This document shows, in pieces, positions 6,578 to 9,791 of a stretch of 9,791 bases of DNA. Numbering within the stretch: position 1 is the stretch's first letter; the number at the start of each line of letters is the position of its first letter. The notes under the pieces are model-generated. The model had not been told where the DNA came from and made no database searches. It worked only from the letters and a program-made list of their open reading frames with translations. The stretch lies in contig JAUPLM010000205.1 in NCBI GenBank assembly GCA_030836965.1, forward strand, positions 1 through 9,791. Reading direction: 5' to 3'. The translations under genes were made by a program, and so were the position numbers. The DNA is from Thermodesulfobacteriota bacterium. Lineage in GTDB: Bacteria; Desulfobacterota; Desulfobacteria; Desulfobacterales; RPRI01.

Positions 6578-6690
6578 AAAATAATAAAGGAAAGGGGCCA
6601 GGGGATTCGGGTGTGAAGAAGAATGATCAGCGGCCGGGGCAAGCAATATTTGAAAGCCTGGGAAGTAAGGCAGTAGAGGATGGTGGTTGA
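6559..6690 (+). CDS. Doubtful small ORF (43 codons) upstream of the second PP2C gene
   Basis: An ATG at 6559 opens a 43-residue hydrophilic frame beginning MAVLIDENNKGKGPGDSG and ending in FESLGSKAVEDGG. It stops 6 nt before the ATG of the phosphatase gene. The ATG has no Shine-Dalgarno. An in-frame GTG at 6613 has AGGGG 8 nt upstream and would give 25 residues. The composition (Gly, Lys, Asp) and tight spacing to the next gene allow a leader peptide or small coupled protein, but chance is equally likely. No family is recognised. It occupies the right part of the 355-bp divergent spacer, which otherwise holds two promoter candidates and one repeat copy. Confidence 0.22.
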   Translation: MAVLIDENNKGKGPGDSGVKKNDQRPGQAIFESLGSKAVEDGG

Positions 6691-6696
6691 TGAATT

Positions 6697-7533
6697 ATGC
6701 CAATTACTATTCACCGACAACTATTCAATAAAATACGAATAATGGATATAGTGAAACGCATATATTATAATGTTAATACCTCGCGGATAACCGCGTGCGG
6801 AGTATCTGATGTCGGGAATGTCCGTACCAACAACGAAGATTCGATATATATCGATGAAGGCGGTAAGTTTTTCCTTCTGGCAGACGGAATGGGCGGACAT
6901 GAGAGAGGTGAAGAAGCAAGCGGTGCCGCCATAGAAATCATCAGGAACCATTTTAACCCTGAAAAAGTAAAAGCCGAGCTTAAAGACACAACAGACGGAA
7001 TTATGCCGGTTGAAGTAGGTTGCGTCCAGACCATAGTCAGTGCTGCCGTCGAAAGAACAAACTCTGAACTATTTGCTCGCAATAAGCGTGACAGACTGAA
7101 ACGATATATGGGTACAACAGTCGTAGGTCTCGTTCTGATGGAAGAATCATATGTGTTTTGGTTTCATGTCGGAGACAGCAGGTTATATCGTTTCAGGGAT
7201 TCCGCGTTGAAACGCCTGACGGAAGATCATTCAGCTTATGCGGAATGGATTAACAACGGGCGTCCGGGAGCCGAACCGTCCAGAAGCATAATAACAAAGG
7301 CGATCGGGCCACGTGCTGTGGTTACACCGACTATAAACTGGGATAAGTGGGTTAAAGGTGATACCTATATATTATGCAGCGACGGACTGACGGATATGAT
7401 AGATGATGACAATATCGAAGGCATCCTAAAATCCGGAGACGATGTCGAGAAGACGGCAAACAGACTCGCAGATGCGGCAATGGATGCGGGCGGTAAAGAC
7501 AATACCAGCGTGCTCGTATGTAAAATATTATGA
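6697..7533 (+). CDS. Second PP2C-type Ser/Thr protein phosphatase
   Basis: A 278-residue PPM/PP2C phosphatase with a complete motif set: CGVSDVGNVRTNNEDS (34-49), LADGMGGHERGEEAS (61-75), MGTTVVGL (138-145), HVGDSRLYRF (157-166), TEDHS (175-179), CSDGL (227-231) and GGKDNTS (265-271). The metal ligands D48, D63, D229 and D268 are present, so activity is expected in the cytoplasm. It is clearly diverged from the phosphatase at 2670-3536, including a longer insert between the second and third motifs, so it is not a recent duplicate. The chosen ATG has GGTGG 10 nt upstream. An ATG at 6742 (residue 16) lacks an RBS but starts closer to the conserved domain and remains possible. It is transcribed divergently from the kinase cluster and followed 152 bp later by the cyclase-FHA gene. 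This fits a protein that resets phosphorylation read by the FHA domain. Confidence 0.94.
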   Translation: MPITIHRQLFNKIRIMDIVKRIYYNVNTSRITACGVSDVGNVRTNNEDSIYIDEGGKFFLLADGMGGHERGEEASGAAIEIIRNHFNPEKVKAELKDTTDGIMPVEVGCVQTIVSAAVERTNSELFARNKRDRLKRYMGTTVVGLVLMEESYVFWFHVGDSRLYRFRDSALKRLTEDHSAYAEWINNGRPGAEPSRSIITKAIGPRAVVTPTINWDKWVKGDTYILCSDGLTDMIDDDNIEGILKSGDDVEKTANRLADAAMDAGGKDNTSVLVCKIL

Positions 7534-7601
7534 AAAACAAGGATCAGAGGCACAAAGCGGGATTTTTAACCTTGAATCCAGCCTGAAGCGGAGAAGAACA
7601 C

Positions 7602-7634
7602 GAAGAGTTCAGCATGCAGCGAATCGAACTCTTC
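7602..7634. repeat. Inverted repeat between PP2C-2 and the cyclase-FHA gene
   Basis: GAAGAGTTC (7602-7610) and GAACTCTTC (7626-7634) are perfect 9-bp complementary arms around a 15-nt loop. No T-run follows directly, so it is not a classical intrinsic terminator. It may be an operator-like site or a transcript hairpin that modulates expression of the second gene. The rest of the 7534-7685 spacer shows only the cyclase RBS. Confidence 0.5.
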
Positions 7635-7676
7635 AACCCTGTAAATTGAAGCGGCTCTATTTTCGACCTTTTTTAT

Positions 7677-7682
7677 GAGGAG
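7677..7682 (+). promoter_or_regulatory. Shine-Dalgarno site of the cyclase-FHA gene
   Basis: GAGGAG ends 3 nt before the ATG at 7686 (GAGG is 5 nt away). It is the strongest ribosome binding site in the window and fixes this start codon. Confidence 0.7.
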
Positions 7683-7685
7683 AAC

Positions 7686-8585
7686 ATGCCTCAGGAAAAC
7701 CTCACACTTGCAATACTTTTTGCGGATATAGCGAAAAGCACCCGGATATATGAAATTCTTGGAGATAAGAAAGCCCAGGATCTCATATCCAGATGCATAT
7801 CGGTTTTTACCAAAGCGACTTTGAAAAATCAGGGTACAATTATAAAAACCATCGGGGATGAGATAATGTGTACATTCCCGGGAGCGAACGAAGCCGTTAA
7901 TGCCGCTATTGAGATGAATGAAGCTATTGAGGGAATAACCATTGACGATGATCCGGATTTTGTTCCTCCGAATATTTATGTCGGGATTCATTACGGACCT
8001 GTCATAAGAGAAGCAGGAGATGTGTTCGGTGATGCGGTTAATGTTGCGGCCCGAATGAGAGCCCTAGCCAAGCAGAGGCAGATATTTACTTCTGAGGAGA
8101 CCGTAGCTGCATTATCCGGTGAACTGAAGGATGCGGCCAGGCTCGTTGATTCTACAACAATAAAAGGTAAAAGTGGTAAAATCGACATATACGAAGTCGT
8201 CTGGGAAAAGCAGGATGTAACAGTCATGATGGATGATTCGTTCGAATTAATGCTTTTACGATCCCGGATCGAACTTCGTCATGCAGGCGTTATAATTGAT
8301 GTGGATGAAACCAGACCTGTTGTATCACTCGGAAGGCAGCTTCATAATGATATTGTAGTAAATGACGGAAGAGCTTCCCGTTCCCACGCCCGCGTCGAGT
8401 ACAGGCGCGGAAAGTTTGTCCTTGTTGACCTGAGTGCCAATGGCACATATGTCATCATTGAAGGCAAACAAAGCATTCGTGTAAACCGGGATGAAACTCC
8501 GCTTGTAGGCAAAGGATTGATAGGACTCGGGAAGGAAGTCAAACCTGATTCTCCCGAGGCGGTTCATTTTGCCATCAAGCTGTAA
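7686..8585 (+). CDS. Class III adenylate cyclase with C-terminal FHA domain
   Basis: A 299-residue soluble two-domain protein with no membrane helix or signal peptide. Residues ~5-172 are a class III nucleotide cyclase catalytic domain. It shows LFADIAKST with metal Asp D14, IKTIGDEIM with substrate Lys K54 and metal Asp D58, GIHYGPVI (100-107), and VFGDAVNVAARM (113-124) with D116 and the transition-state pair N119 and R123. The K54/D116 combination favours ATP, so cAMP is the expected product. Residues ~195-298 are an FHA domain with all phosphothreonine-contact motifs: LGR (215-217), SRSH (231-234) and NGT (252-254). It should bind a phosphothreonine protein, plausibly the kinase encoded nearby or one of its substrates, and couple this to cyclase activity. 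Cyclase-first order means the FHA domain is the C-terminal regulator. It follows the second PP2C gene at 152 bp. Confidence 0.94.
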   Translation: MPQENLTLAILFADIAKSTRIYEILGDKKAQDLISRCISVFTKATLKNQGTIIKTIGDEIMCTFPGANEAVNAAIEMNEAIEGITIDDDPDFVPPNIYVGIHYGPVIREAGDVFGDAVNVAARMRALAKQRQIFTSEETVAALSGELKDAARLVDSTTIKGKSGKIDIYEVVWEKQDVTVMMDDSFELMLLRSRIELRHAGVIIDVDETRPVVSLGRQLHNDIVVNDGRASRSHARVEYRRGKFVLVDLSANGTYVIIEGKQSIRVNRDETPLVGKGLIGLGKEVKPDSPEAVHFAIKL

Positions 8586-8651
8586 GTCTTGCTTCGCGCC
8601 CTTCGTGTTAAAAGATTATACTTCTTATGAAACCGTTATGATTGTAAACTG

Positions 8652-8718
8652 CCGAATATCGGACATCGAATATCGAATTAATAACGAAAAACGGCGAATA
8701 TCGAAGTTCGAAGTACGA
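8652..8718. repeat. GAATATCG dispersed repeat cluster, copy 2
   Basis: Three GAATATCG units at 8654-8661, 8668-8675 and 8696-8703 are followed by the related GTTCGAAGTACGA (8706-8718). The first two units match 3549-3572 almost base for base. The cluster fills most of the 141-bp spacer between the convergent cyclase-FHA and radical SAM genes. Translating it gives the ISDIEYRI-type spurious peptide often produced by such repeats, so no gene is called here. No intrinsic terminator was recognised. Confidence 0.65.
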
Positions 8719-8726
8719 GGTGCGAT

Positions 8727-9791
8727 CTATGCACAGACCCCGCATTTGCCGCATGAATTCATCTGACAGGCAAGAGATTTTTTTCCAAGCAAGGACTTTT
8801 GATATTCTTTAATCAGGAAAGATTTTTTAATTCCATGATCTATGAAATCCCAGGGTAATAATTCGTCGAAGAGCCTTTCCCTGTGAATGTAAAAGGCAGG
8901 ATCAAGAGGTGAAGATTTTAATGTCTTTGCCCAGTTGCCCCTGTTTGTGTTTGCAAGAGACAGTATATCTGACACCCTGCGGTCTCCTCTTGAAATAAGA
9001 GCCTGAAGATAACTTCTTTTAGGCGGTTCAGAATCGGTACGCATATTAGCTTCCTTCCTGAGACCTTCTTTTATATGCGTTATTTTCTTTTTTAACGAAA
9101 TCAGGCTTTCCATGGGAACCCACTGGAATGGTGTGAAAGGTTTAGGGACAAAGGGGTTGATGCTGACCGTGATTTGCCCTATACGTTTTTGTATCCTGCT
9201 TGACGCAAGAAAACGCTTTTTAATTTTCCGGCAGAGAATTACTATCTCTTCAATATCATCCATGGTTTCGGTGGGAAGTCCTGTCATAAAGTAGAGTTTA
9301 ATATTTGGAATTCCGCTTTCGACTATTGTTTCTGTTGAGGCCAGTATCTGCTCCTCGGTTATACCCTTGTTTATAACGTCGCGTATCCTCTGTGATCCGC
9401 CGTCAGGAGCAATTGTTGCGGTTTTGACTCCGCTCTTTTTGAGCGCGGAAACAAGCTCTGCGGAAGTAGCGTCCGCTCTTAAGGAGCTGAAGGATATTTT
9501 ACTTCCCCTTTTTTGGGCTATACCACAAAGTTCCGTAATCCCGGGAAGATCCGAAACAGCAGCCCCTACGAAGCCTATCTTGTCTGTCATGCCGGCTCCC
9601 TGCTCAATGCATTTTTCCAGGCAGGAGACAGTTCTGAATCTCGGAGGTCTGTAGATATAACCCGCGCTGCAAAACCTGCAGCCGTGAGGACATCCTCTCG
9701 ATACTTCAATTAAAAAAGTCCGGTCAAAAGCGGTATGCCGGGATATGATGCTGCTGCATGTCTGGTGTGTTGAAATATCTTTTAAGTAAAC
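8727..9791 (-). CDS. Radical SAM protein, N-terminally truncated by the window
   Basis: The frame stays open from the right edge to the stop at 8727, giving the last ~354 residues. The ATG at 9590 is internal, because the radical SAM cluster-binding motif SRGCPHGCRFC (CxxxCxxC, 9692-9669) lies upstream of it in the same frame and is followed by SAGYIYRPPRFR. Further downstream are typical radical SAM barrel segments (SFSSLRADATS, TATIAPDGGSQRIRDVINKG, IKLYFMTGLPTET, VSINPFVPKPFTPFQW). The C-terminus has GDRRVSDIL, ELLPWDFIDHGIKKSFL and a cysteine cluster C-x4-C-x2-C-x2-C that could bind a second Fe-S cluster. The pattern resembles the uncharacterised proteins that often carry an N-terminal B12-binding domain, but that part is outside the window. 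The substrate is unknown. It converges on the cyclase gene and seems unrelated to the signalling locus. Confidence 0.92.
   Translation of the reverse strand, partial: VYLKDISTHQTCSSIISRHTAFDRTFLIEVSRGCPHGCRFCSAGYIYRPPRFRTVSCLEKCIEQGAGMTDKIGFVGAAVSDLPGITELCGIAQKRGSKISFSSLRADATSAELVSALKKSGVKTATIAPDGGSQRIRDVINKGITEEQILASTETIVESGIPNIKLYFMTGLPTETMDDIEEIVILCRKIKKRFLASSRIQKRIGQITVSINPFVPKPFTPFQWVPMESLISLKKKITHIKEGLRKEANMRTDSEPPKRSYLQALISRGDRRVSDILSLANTNRGNWAKTLKSSPLDPAFYIHRERLFDELLPWDFIDHGIKKSFLIKEYQKSLLGKKSLACQMNSCGKCGVCA

Noticed and set aside
8569..8766. A plus-strand 65-codon ORF after the cyclase gene
   Set aside because: Its middle is a translation of the GAATATCG repeats (ISDIEYRI-type peptide), and it overlaps the real radical SAM gene and the end of the cyclase gene.
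8727..9590. Radical SAM gene starting at the ATG at 9590
   Set aside because: The frame continues upstream without a stop and contains the essential CxxxCxxC motif, so the ATG is internal.

Overview
The window suggests a moderate-GC, Gram-negative-like bacterium. Eukaryote-like signalling genes, a periplasmic caspase-fold protein with a DUF1566 tail, a secreted beta-helix adhesin and repeat-littered intergenic spacers are typical of large-genome Desulfobacterota. That placement is an inference from gene content and style. There is no rRNA, tRNA, CRISPR array or transposase.

Layout: (1) 1-597, plus strand: the 3' end of a large beta-helical secreted protein. (2) 628-6341, minus strand: a three-gene cluster read right to left. 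It holds a secreted caspase-fold/Ig-like/DUF1566 protein, a PP2C-type Ser/Thr phosphatase, and a membrane Ser/Thr kinase with an external FGE-sulfatase-like domain. A near-consensus sigma70 promoter (6472-6500) lies upstream of the first gene. (3) 6342-6696: a divergent intergenic region with that promoter, a dispersed-repeat copy and a doubtful small ORF. (4) 6697-8585, plus strand: a second PP2C phosphatase and an adenylate cyclase-FHA protein. (5) 8727-9791, minus strand: the C-terminal part of a radical SAM protein that runs off the right edge and is probably unrelated.

The five central genes read as one phospho-signalling locus: a writer (kinase), two erasers (PP2C), a phosphothreonine reader fused to a cAMP-producing cyclase (class III cyclase + FHA), and an envelope protein. 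A plausible but unproven model is that the external FGE-like domain of the kinase senses something in the envelope, perhaps together with the caspase-fold protein. Phosphorylation would then be read by the FHA domain and turned into a cyclic-nucleotide signal. Two details make the locus unusual. The caspase-fold protein has Val where the catalytic Cys should be (DSVFS instead of DSCFS), and the FGE-like domain lacks the catalytic cysteines of true formylglycine-generating enzymes. Both therefore look like binding or sensing modules rather than enzymes.

The spacers carry several families of short repeats: GAATATCG units, degenerate GGTTCAC-GATC units, REP-like palindromes, and a paired GCAAGCGCATT element. 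One palindrome encodes most of the C-terminal tail of the first phosphatase.
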